DNA of 15,424 nucleotides from Thermoplasmata archaeon. GTDB taxonomy: Archaea; Thermoplasmatota; Thermoplasmata; Lutacidiplasmatales; UBA184. Location of the stretch: positions 1 to 15,424 of the forward strand of contig JAKIVW010000028.1 in assembly GCA_022750355.1 (NCBI GenBank), given 5' to 3'. Positions 1-5,742 of this stretch are shown here, piece by piece. Below the pieces are notes generated by a model. It saw nothing but the letters and a program-made list of their open reading frames with translations. It made no database searches and had not been told where the DNA came from. Position 1 is the stretch's first letter. Each line of letters begins with the position of its first letter. The position numbers and the translations under genes were made by a program.

Positions 1-1
1 T

Positions 2-1354
2 AACGAGGACACGAGGCCCTCCGGTGGACCGGTCGCTCCCCGGGGCCACTACGCTCGGCTGTTCCGGAACCAGGGGTTCCTCCGGGTCTTCACCGCGGGG
101 ATCGGTTCGACCGCCGGTTCGGCCGTCGCGGGGATCTGTCTCATCTGGATCGTATGGACGGCCACCGGATCGGCGCTCGACATCGGCCTTCTCGGCACCG
201 CCTTCCTCGCGTCGGCGATCGCCTTCAGTGTCTTCGGTGGAACTCTGGTCGACCGGTACGACCGGCGTCGTCTGATGATCCTGTCCGACGTCAGCCGGGC
301 CGCGGCCGTGGCTGTGGTGGTGGTCGTCCTGTACCGATTCGGATTCGATCTCCCCGTGCTCCTGGGCGCCAATTTGGTGATGGGGGCGTTCTCGACGCTC
401 TTCAACCCGGCCGAGCAGTCGGTCATTCCGTCGTTGCTGCCGGGGGAGCTCGTGGGGGATGCGAACGGACTCGTTCGCTCGAGCCGGTCGACCGTCCAGT
501 TCGTCGGCGCTTCGCTCGGCGGGATCCTCATCGTGACGCTCGGTCCTCTCACCGGGGTCGGGATCAACGTGGTCACCTTCCTCCTCTCGGCGGCCCTGTT
601 GGCGGGCATGGACGTGGAATCTCCCCGGCGCGCGGCCGCGCAGTTGGGCGGGGGAGTGCGGGCGTATTTCGCGGATTTGTCGGCGGGGTTCCGCTGGCTC
701 TACCAAGCGAAAGGGTTCTTCCAGCTCACCCTTTCGGCCACGTTCTTCAACTTCTGCTCGAACGTCATCGGTACGTTCCTCGTGATCTTCGCTACCGTCG
801 TCCTCCACGGGTCGGCGCTCGTCTTCGCCGCCCTGCTCGCGGTGGAAGTGGCCGGTTCCGCGATCGGGTCGGTGATGGTGAGCCGGGTCGGGGCGGAGCG
901 GTGGGCGGGGAAGGCCTGGACGCTCCCGTATGGCGCGGTCGCCGGAGGTTTTGCGATCCTGCTCGCCCTCGTCCCTTCAGTCCCGGTCGCCCTGGTCGTT
1001 CTGTTCGCGCTCGGGGCCCTCGGAGGGTTCGCCGGGACGGCGTGGCTGACCGCCGCCCAACTGCTCGTGCCGACCGACATGCAGGGTCGGTACTTCGGGA
1101 TCGACTCGTTCGGCTCGGTCGCGATCCTACCGGCCGCTCAGATCGGGGGGGCGCTGCTCATCGGGCTCTGGGGGACCCAGATGACCTACCTCGTCGTCGC
1201 GGGGGTCTGGTTGGCGACCGGCCTTGCGTTCTTGCTTCCGCGGGCCCTGTGGCGGCTCGGGTACCCGCCCGCCGTCGAGGATGCGGCTAGTTACCGTAGC
1301 GACGTTTCCGCTGCTGGTACGCCCAGATCGCCCGCAGGAACTCCGTCCGATTGA
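2..1354 (+). CDS. MFS transporter, 5' end outside the window
   Basis: A membrane efflux or uptake permease of the major facilitator superfamily; the substrate cannot be told. The reading frame is open from base 2 to the TGA at 1352-1354, giving 450 residues. The first ATG in frame is at 272-275, but about 90 residues before it read as good MFS sequence: a first hydrophobic helix (ITAGIG-like, then AVAGICLIWIVW), a second helix, and the loop-2/3 signature DRYDRRRLM at about residues 84-92 of the visible part. A start at the internal ATG would remove two helices and the signature, so the true start lies left of the window. About ten hydrophobic segments follow. The layout resembles the MFS_3/macrolide-efflux-like group (FNPAEQSVIPSLLP motif). 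The last 22 codons run antisense over the 3' end of uppS and form a polar tail, which may be dispensable. High confidence in family, low in substrate. Confidence 0.88.
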   Translation, partial: NEDTRPSGGPVAPRGHYARLFRNQGFLRVFTAGIGSTAGSAVAGICLIWIVWTATGSALDIGLLGTAFLASAIAFSVFGGTLVDRYDRRRLMILSDVSRAAAVAVVVVVLYRFGFDLPVLLGANLVMGAFSTLFNPAEQSVIPSLLPGELVGDANGLVRSSRSTVQFVGASLGGILIVTLGPLTGVGINVVTFLLSAALLAGMDVESPRRAAAQLGGGVRAYFADLSAGFRWLYQAKGFFQLTLSATFFNFCSNVIGTFLVIFATVVLHGSALVFAALLAVEVAGSAIGSVMVSRVGAERWAGKAWTLPYGAVAGGFAILLALVPSVPVALVVLFALGALGGFAGTAWLTAAQLLVPTDMQGRYFGIDSFGSVAILPAAQIGGALLIGLWGTQMTYLVVAGVWLATGLAFLLPRALWRLGYPPAVEDAASYRSDVSAAGTPRSPAGTPSD

Positions 1355-2105
1355 GCCCGGGCCACATCACGTCCGAGAAGTAGAGCTCGCTGTACGCGGA
1401 TTGCCAAAGCAGGAAATTGGAGATCCGCTCCTCCCCGCTCGTCCGGAAGACGAGGTCGGGGTCGGGCAGGTCGGCGGTGTAAAGGTGGCGGGAGACCGCC
1501 TCGGAGTCGATCTGGTCGGGTTCGAGGGTTCCGTCTCGCACTTCCTGGGCCAGCGTTCGGATCGCCTGAAGGATCTCGTCCCGCCCGCCGTAGGCCAGGG
1601 CGACGTTGTACCGGTAGGCCGTGTAGTGTTCGGTGGCCCTCTCCGCGATATCGACCGCCTCCCGGATCCGGGCCGGTAGCATGTCCCGGTTTCCGATGAC
1701 GCAGACCCGGATCTGGTTCTTGTGGACCCGCTCGTCCACGGCGATATCCCGCAACGCCTTGTCGAACAGGTCCATCAGCCCCTCGACTTCCTCCGAAGAA
1801 CGGGACATGTTCTCCGTCGAGAACGCGTACACCGTGAGCACCCGGATCCCCAGTTCGAGGCACCAATCCAACAGTCGCTCGAGCGTATCGCGACCGGCCG
1901 CGTGGCCCTCCTTGACAGGCATGCCGCGCTCCCCGGCGTACCGCCGGTTCCCATCCATGATGATCGCGAGGTGGTGGGGCACCGGTTGGGATTTGACGAG
2001 CTCGAGCAGCTTGCGTTCGGTGAGCTCCCGGAAGGCATCCCCGACCACGTGCGAGAGGTACGGGGCTCCCCCGCGACGCAGTCGTTCCTCGGGAGGGTCG
2101 GCCAT
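1287..2105 (-). CDS. uppS: Cis-prenyltransferase (polyprenyl diphosphate synthase, UppS family)
   Basis: Condenses isopentenyl diphosphate in cis onto an allylic primer to make the long polyprenyl (dolichyl-type) diphosphate that carries glycans across the archaeal membrane; acts at the cytoplasmic membrane face. The 272-residue protein shows the catalytic DGNRR motif at 51-55 (Asp51 binds Mg-diphosphate), a FSTEN motif at about 95-99, and near the C-terminus the RTSGEERISNFLLWQ and SELYF blocks that bind the substrate. The 40-residue N-terminal extension before the conserved core (LAIIMDGN) is typical of archaeal members. The ATG at 2105 was chosen because it gives this extension and lies 26 bases after a TATA-like element, so the message is probably leaderless. 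It lies 49 bases downstream of tRNA-Asp on the same strand. Its 3' end overlaps the MFS gene by 68 bases, tail to tail. Confidence 0.95.
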   Translation of the reverse strand: MADPPEERLRRGGAPYLSHVVGDAFRELTERKLLELVKSQPVPHHLAIIMDGNRRYAGERGMPVKEGHAAGRDTLERLLDWCLELGIRVLTVYAFSTENMSRSSEEVEGLMDLFDKALRDIAVDERVHKNQIRVCVIGNRDMLPARIREAVDIAERATEHYTAYRYNVALAYGGRDEILQAIRTLAQEVRDGTLEPDQIDSEAVSRHLYTADLPDPDLVFRTSGEERISNFLLWQSAYSELYFSDVMWPGLNRTEFLRAIWAYQQRKRRYGN

Positions 2106-2127
2106 CGGCGTACCTAGTGCGTCGGGG

Positions 2128-2136
2128 GATTAAGCC
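2128..2136 (-). promoter_or_regulatory. TATA-like box for uppS
   Basis: On the minus strand the only AT-rich stretch between tRNA-Asp and uppS reads CTTAATC. Its centre is 26 bases before the uppS ATG, the usual archaeal TATA-to-start-site distance, so transcription would begin at or next to the start codon (a leaderless message). This rests on position and composition only. Confidence 0.45.
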
Positions 2137-2154
2137 GTCCCTCGCGTCGGGAGG

Positions 2155-2260
2155 CGCCCTGGTCGGGAATTCCGGGTCGTGGGGGACGACCCCACGTCAC
2201 CTTCGAACCCGAGTCCCATGCTCGACAGACATAGATCCTAGACCACTAGACTACCAGGGC
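2155..2260 (-). tRNA. tRNA-Asp(GTC) with a 33-nt intron in the T-loop
   Basis: The minus strand folds into a complete tRNA once a 33-base insert is removed. Acceptor stem GCCCTGG (2260-2254) pairs with CCAGGGC (2162-2156). The D-arm has the usual AGTGGTCTA loop. The anticodon stem is TATGT/GCATG, and loop CTGTCGA puts anticodon GTC at 2226-2224. The variable loop is GGAC. T-stem TCGGG (2212-2208) pairs with CCCGA (2167-2163). The discriminator is G (2155), which agrees with tRNA-Asp identity. CCA is not encoded. The T-loop reads TTCGAA, then the insert, then T, restoring the standard TTCGAAT. The insert is 2169-2201, between positions 59 and 60. The mature tRNA is 73 nt plus CCA. An unspliced tRNA could not fold its T-arm. 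A standard scan that allows only anticodon-loop introns may miss or misscore this gene. Confidence 0.93.
2169..2201 (-). other. Archaeal tRNA intron at 59/60 with bulge-helix-bulge splice sites
   Basis: Exon bases TTCG (54-57) pair with intron bases CGGA (2174-2171), one pair being G-U, to form the 4-bp central helix. The two bulges are AAG (cut after the second A) and ATT (cut after the first T), each three bases with the cut after base two, exactly the rule for the archaeal splicing endonuclease. The T-stem forms the outer helix. Inside the intron two alternative hairpins are possible: GTGGGG/CCCCAC with a 5-base loop, or GGTCGT/ACGACC stacked next to the central helix. The intron is too short to encode an endonuclease. 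Confidence 0.88.
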
Positions 2261-2286
2261 AACCCAATCGGGCTATTCGTTCCATG

Positions 2287-2294
2287 GTATGAAC
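2287..2294 (-). promoter_or_regulatory. Weak TATA-like box for tRNA-Asp
   Basis: Minus-strand TTCATA (2293-2288) is the most AT-rich hexamer upstream of the tRNA. It lies about 26 bases before position 2264, just 4 bases before the mature 5' end, where an archaeal tRNA transcript would start. The match to the consensus is poor. Confidence 0.3.
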
Positions 2295-2302
2295 CTTGCC
2301 CC

Positions 2303-2324
2303 GGGGGGAGGTGATCCTCCCTCC
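2303..2324. repeat. Perfect-loop inverted repeat, G-rich/C-rich hairpin
   Basis: Nine bases (2303-2311) pair with 2316-2324 around the loop TGAT, with one G-T pair. The left arm and loop contain GGAGGTGATCC, the exact complement of the conserved 3' end of archaeal 16S rRNA. No start codon follows at ribosome-binding distance. It sits between the divergent tRNA-Asp and the small membrane-protein gene. There is no T-tract, so it is not an obvious terminator. Confidence 0.5.
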
Positions 2325-2390
2325 CCCGACCTCCCGCACGCGAACGCGCCCGACGGCAGGGAGGAACGGCGTCTGCCGATGGACATTGAG

Positions 2391-2400
2391 TTTTATCTAT
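2391..2400 (+). promoter_or_regulatory. TATA box for the small membrane-protein gene
   Basis: TTTTATCTAT is the strongest TATA-like element in the window, standing out from GC-rich surroundings and preceded by a purine-rich GAG. A start site about 26 bases after its centre would be near 2421, leaving a leader of about 20 bases before the ATG at 2441. No strong Shine-Dalgarno sequence is seen in that leader. Confidence 0.6.
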
Positions 2401-2440
2401 CGGAAAACGAGATGCGCCGTCCCCGCAGGGGTTTCCTACG

Positions 2441-2590
2441 ATGGTGGCGAAGACAGCTGAGGCCTGGACGGTGTCGATCTTGGCCGTCCTCGGCCTGGTG
2501 ATCGCGTTGAACTCGCTCGGGGTCAGCGTCCCTGCCATGCTCGGGTCGATCGTCCACGGGGCCGAGCATTTCCTGAACCGCCCCCTGTAA
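2441..2590 (+). CDS. Small single-pass membrane protein, 49 residues
   Basis: ATG at 2441 to TAA at 2588-2590. The protein begins MVAKTAEAW and is followed by one hydrophobic segment of about 22 residues (roughly 9-30, SILAVLGLVIALNSLG), then a short amphipathic tail (LGSIVHGAEHFLNRPL). I do not recognise a family. Support for it being real: a strong TATA box about 45 bases upstream, a hydrophobic segment framed by polar ends, and no other gene explaining bases 2441-2522. Its last 68 bases lie antisense to the 3' end of the mtnA-type gene, over the part of that protein that looks like an unconserved tail. It could be a small membrane-embedded regulator or subunit; no function is assigned. Its length is below the cut-off of many gene callers. 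Confidence 0.6.
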   Translation: MVAKTAEAWTVSILAVLGLVIALNSLGVSVPAMLGSIVHGAEHFLNRPL

Positions 2591-3596
2591 GGCCCGCGCC
2601 AGCGGCCGATGCCGCCCGCCGCTTCAGCGTGCGGGCGAGGTCGTGAGGGCGAACGATTCCCCCGGGCGTGATGTAGGCCGTGACGAAGCGGGCGGGCGTC
2701 ACATCGAACGCCGGGTTGCGGGCAGAGCTGGATCGGGGCATCACTCGGTGTCCCGCCATCGTCGCGACCTCCTCCGGGTCGCGCTCCTCCACGGGGATGG
2801 TGGCGCCCGTCGCCCGACTCGAGTCGAACGTGCTCCACGGAGCCGCGACGTAGAACGGAACGCCGTTCTCCCGGGCGAGGACCGCTTTCTCGTACGTCCC
2901 GATCTTGTTGGCGAAGTCCCCGTTCCGCGCGATGCGGTCGGCGCCGACAATGACGGCGTCGACCTGTCCGGTCGAAAGGAAATGGCCCGCGGCGTTGTCC
3001 GCGATCACCGCGTGGGGGATGTGCTCGCGGCCGAGCTCCCAGGCCGTCAGACGCGCCCCCTGTAGCAAGGGCCGAGTCTCATCCACCCACACGAACAGCC
3101 GGGCGCCGCGTTGACGCGCGACCCGCAGGGGGGCGAGCGCGGTTCCCCACTCGACCGTCGCAAGGGCGCCTGCATTGCAGTGCGTAAGGACCCGCCGCGA
3201 CTTCGCGAACAGGGGCGCTCCCACCACCCCGATCTCGTGGCATTCGTTCACCACCTTCTTCCGGTATTCATTGGCGGCGACCTCCACATCCGTTCCTCGC
3301 TCCCACGCCGAGCGTACGATACCGATCCCGACGAACAGGTCGACCGCGGTCGGCCGAGTGGCGCCAAGCAGTCGGGCGGCGCGGGCCGGTGTGTAGCGGC
3401 CCTCGTGATGGGCGAGCACCATACCGTAGGCCGCCGCGACGCCGATCGTCGGCGCGCCGCGAACGGTCAAGGTCCGAATCGCTTCCGCCGTAGCCGCCAA
3501 GGTACGAATCCGAAGCACCCGGGTCTTCCCGGGAAGCGCGCGTTGGTCCAATACCGAAAGGACCCCTCCGGAGTACCAGAGCGCGCGAACCGGCAC
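2523..3596 (-). CDS. mtnA: MtnA-type sugar-phosphate isomerase (methylthioribose-1-phosphate isomerase family)
   Basis: Family reaction: aldose-to-ketose isomerisation of 5-methylthioribose 1-phosphate to methylthioribulose 1-phosphate in methionine salvage; related archaeal enzymes act on 5-deoxyribose 1-phosphate or ribose 1,5-bisphosphate. The 357 residues show RGAPTIG at 46-52, THCNAG with catalytic Cys140, the DETRPLLQGARLTAWEL block at 172-188, DNAAGH at 200-205, GADRIARNGD with catalytic Asp220, and NPAFDVTP at 294-301. The RGAP and HCNAG forms fit MtnA better than ribose-1,5-bisphosphate isomerase. The GTG at 3596 is preceded by AGGGGG, which overlaps the stop codon of the phosphofructokinase gene, so translation is probably coupled. 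The last 30 or so residues are Gly/Arg/Ala-rich and look unlike the family; they overlap the small membrane-protein gene on the other strand. No other methionine-salvage gene is in view, so salvage of 5-deoxyadenosine from radical SAM enzymes is a reasonable alternative role. Confidence 0.9.
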   Translation of the reverse strand: MPVRALWYSGGVLSVLDQRALPGKTRVLRIRTLAATAEAIRTLTVRGAPTIGVAAAYGMVLAHHEGRYTPARAARLLGATRPTAVDLFVGIGIVRSAWERGTDVEVAANEYRKKVVNECHEIGVVGAPLFAKSRRVLTHCNAGALATVEWGTALAPLRVARQRGARLFVWVDETRPLLQGARLTAWELGREHIPHAVIADNAAGHFLSTGQVDAVIVGADRIARNGDFANKIGTYEKAVLARENGVPFYVAAPWSTFDSSRATGATIPVEERDPEEVATMAGHRVMPRSSSARNPAFDVTPARFVTAYITPGGIVRPHDLARTLKRRAASAAGAGLTGGGSGNARPRGRSTRAWQGR

Positions 3597-3604
3597 GAAT
3601 CCCC

Positions 3605-4627
3605 CTAGGCATCAAAAGTGTGGAGCAGGTCGAGCCATTCGGGCGTCACGACCTTCGTCGTGCCGACCGCTTCCGACAGGGGTATCCCGGTGACGACCGA
3701 GCCGTGCAAGACCGCGACCTCGCCGAACCGGCCGGCGAGGACGAGGTCGACGGCTCCCGCACCGAGTCGCGTCGCCAGGACGCGGTCGAACAGTTCCGGC
3801 GGACCGCCCCGCTGAATGTGACCGATCTGGGCGCTACGGCTCTCAATCCCGGTGGCTTCCTGGATCCGTCGGGCCAACTCGGCGCCCACCTCTCGTTCTC
3901 GGAGCAGTTCGTGCCCGAACTCGTCCTTCGCCCCGGCGGACCCACGACGGGCTCCGAGGTCGATGCCCTCGCTCGCGACGACGAGAGCGAAACCTCGCGC
4001 CTTCGCGGCCGATCTCACCCGGTCCAACAACCAACCCTCGTCGTACGGTTCCTCGGGGACCAACGTGGCATCGGCCCCCGAGGCCAACCCTGTGGCGAGC
4101 GCCACCCATCCGGCATGACGCCCCATCACTTCGAGCACGACGGCTCGGTGGTGGCTCTCCGCGGTATCGCGCAGGCGCTCCACGGCGTCGACCGCGACCG
4201 CCACGGCGGAATGGAACCCGAAGGTCCAATCCGTCCCCGCGACGTCGTTGTCCATCGTTTTCGGCACGCCGACGACCCGACCACCGCGGCGGGCGAGTTC
4301 CCGTGCGGCCGAGAGGGTGTCGTCGCCCCCGATGGCGACGAGCGCGTCGATGTGATCGGACGCGAGGCGATCGACGACCTTCCGGGCGTCCGCCTCGTGG
4401 GCGAAAGGATTAGTGCGCGAACTCCCGAGGATCGTCCCGCCCCGGCCGATCAAGGGTCGGACCTCCGCGGGGGTCAGCGGCCGGGAGAGACCGTCCCGAA
4501 CCCCCTTCCAACCGTCGAGATAGCCGACCGTCGTGTGGCCCTTTTGGTGAGCCCGCAGCACTACGGCCCGGATCGCGGGATTCAGCCCGGGGCAGTCGCC
4601 CCCGCCCGTCAGTACGCCGAACTTCAC
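3605..4627 (-). CDS. 6-phosphofructokinase, PfkA family, with pyrophosphate-type residues
   Basis: Phosphorylates fructose 6-phosphate to fructose 1,6-bisphosphate. The 340 residues carry the N-terminal LTGGGDCPGLN loop (6-15), GRGGTILGSSRT at 61-72, GGDDT at 100-104, PKTMDND at 122-128 with the catalytic Asp region, and MGRHAGW at 168-174, which binds the sugar phosphate. Asp103 replaces the glycine (E. coli Gly104) that admits ATP, and Lys123 replaces E. coli Gly124. This Asp/Lys pair is the known signature of pyrophosphate-dependent members, so PPi is the likely phosphoryl donor and the reaction would be reversible. The GTG start at 4627 overlaps the peptidase stop (GTGA) and has GAGGT upstream. 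Archaea more often use ADP-dependent or PfkB-type enzymes; a PfkA-type gene suggests acquisition from bacteria, though its base composition matches its neighbours. Family certain, phosphate donor inferred. Confidence 0.93.
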   Translation of the reverse strand: MKFGVLTGGGDCPGLNPAIRAVVLRAHQKGHTTVGYLDGWKGVRDGLSRPLTPAEVRPLIGRGGTILGSSRTNPFAHEADARKVVDRLASDHIDALVAIGGDDTLSAARELARRGGRVVGVPKTMDNDVAGTDWTFGFHSAVAVAVDAVERLRDTAESHHRAVVLEVMGRHAGWVALATGLASGADATLVPEEPYDEGWLLDRVRSAAKARGFALVVASEGIDLGARRGSAGAKDEFGHELLREREVGAELARRIQEATGIESRSAQIGHIQRGGPPELFDRVLATRLGAGAVDLVLAGRFGEVAVLHGSVVTGIPLSEAVGTTKVVTPEWLDLLHTFDA

Positions 4628-5742
4628 GCCGAGACCTCAAGGTACCCGCGGGGTGCGGTTGTGAGGAACTCGTAACCGTTCTTCGTCAGCACGACGTCGT
4701 CCTCGATGCGGACGCCCCCGTGACCCTGAATGTAGATCCCGGGCTCGACCGTGACGACCATGCCCTCTTCGAGGATCTCGTCCGAGGTCGGGCCGAGGCC
4801 GGGTCCGCCGTCGTGGACCGCGAGTCCGAGCGCATGGCCGAGCCCGTGATTGAACAGCCCCTTCCACTTCGTCGCGGTGATGACATCCTCGGCGGCCTGG
4901 TGGACCACCTTCCCGGCGACGCCCGGCCGGAGCACGGCGAGCGCGGCCTGCTGGGCAGCCTCGACCGTGTCGTGGACCCGCTTGAGTTCGTCATCGCGCG
5001 GTCCGAAGTGGAACGAGCGGGTGATGTCGCAGGCGTAGCGTCGGTAGTAGGCCCCGAAGTCGCAGACCATGGAAACGCCCGGCGTCAACTTCGCGTCCCC
5101 GGCGAGGTAGTGGGGCTCCGCACTGTGGGGCCCGAAGCCGACGATCGTGGAGAACGAGCGCCCGTTCGCGCCGTACTGGTTCATCCGGTATTCCATCTCC
5201 GCGGCGAGCTCGTGCTCGGTCATCCCCGCCTTCAAGAGGGACGGGATCTCCGTACCGACCCGCGAGCCGATCGCGGCGGCCTTCCGAATCTTCTCGACCT
5301 CGGACGGCTCCTTGATGGCGCGGGAGTGCCGGACACCGGCGGTCGCATCGACGAACTTGGCCGACGGGAGCAACTTCTCGAGTCGGAGGTACCAGCCGTG
5401 CGTCAGTTCCGGAAAGTTGAGACCGACGGTCGGGGTGCCCGGGAGGAGCTTGCGCAAGACCGCCTCGAGGCTGTCCGGGCCGTCCCGGTTCACAACATGG
5501 ATCTTCACGTGGGGGTCGTGCTTCGCGGCGAGATGGGCCGTTTCGGCCTCGAGCGGAGAGGTCGTGACGTCGAGCGAACCGTCGGGGTGCGCCACTGCGA
5601 CGGACCCCTCGAAGAGGCCGCCCGGGACCTCGAAAAGGTGGAAGAAACTCTGGTCGAGGTGGGGGTCGGTCGCGTTCGCGAGGACGACCGCATCCGGTTT
5701 CGATTCGAGGTGGGCGAAGACCTGTTCCACGCGTCGCTTCAT
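4624..5742 (-). CDS. M24 metallopeptidase, Xaa-Pro dipeptidase/aminopeptidase type
   Basis: Cytoplasmic dimetal peptidase of the pita-bread fold that removes residues preceding proline in peptides. In 372 residues, a creatinase-type N-terminal domain (1-140) precedes the catalytic domain. The five metal ligands are all present: Asp228 (CDFGAYY), Asp239 (CDITR), His303 (GHALGLAVHDGG), Glu333 (TVEPGIYI) and Glu347 (VRIEDDV). His310 matches the second conserved histidine. It is therefore probably active. The ATG at 5742 overlaps the gcvPB stop codon (ATGA), so it is read from the same transcript, and its own stop overlaps the PFK start. No Shine-Dalgarno sequence is visible, which fits translational coupling. 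Methionine aminopeptidase is less likely because that enzyme lacks the N-terminal domain. Exact peptide preference is not visible. Confidence 0.93.
   Translation of the reverse strand: MKRRVEQVFAHLESKPDAVVLANATDPHLDQSFFHLFEVPGGLFEGSVAVAHPDGSLDVTTSPLEAETAHLAAKHDPHVKIHVVNRDGPDSLEAVLRKLLPGTPTVGLNFPELTHGWYLRLEKLLPSAKFVDATAGVRHSRAIKEPSEVEKIRKAAAIGSRVGTEIPSLLKAGMTEHELAAEMEYRMNQYGANGRSFSTIVGFGPHSAEPHYLAGDAKLTPGVSMVCDFGAYYRRYACDITRSFHFGPRDDELKRVHDTVEAAQQAALAVLRPGVAGKVVHQAAEDVITATKWKGLFNHGLGHALGLAVHDGGPGLGPTSDEILEEGMVVTVEPGIYIQGHGGVRIEDDVVLTKNGYEFLTTAPRGYLEVSA

Noticed and set aside
154..1290. Plus-strand frame of 378 codons over the MFS gene
   Set aside because: Arg/Gly/Pro-rich shadow; the MFS frame shows membrane helices and the family signature.
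2289..2501. Plus-strand frame of 70 codons before the small membrane-protein gene
   Set aside because: It contains the TATA box and reads through the small gene out of frame; no recognisable domain and no supporting promoter.
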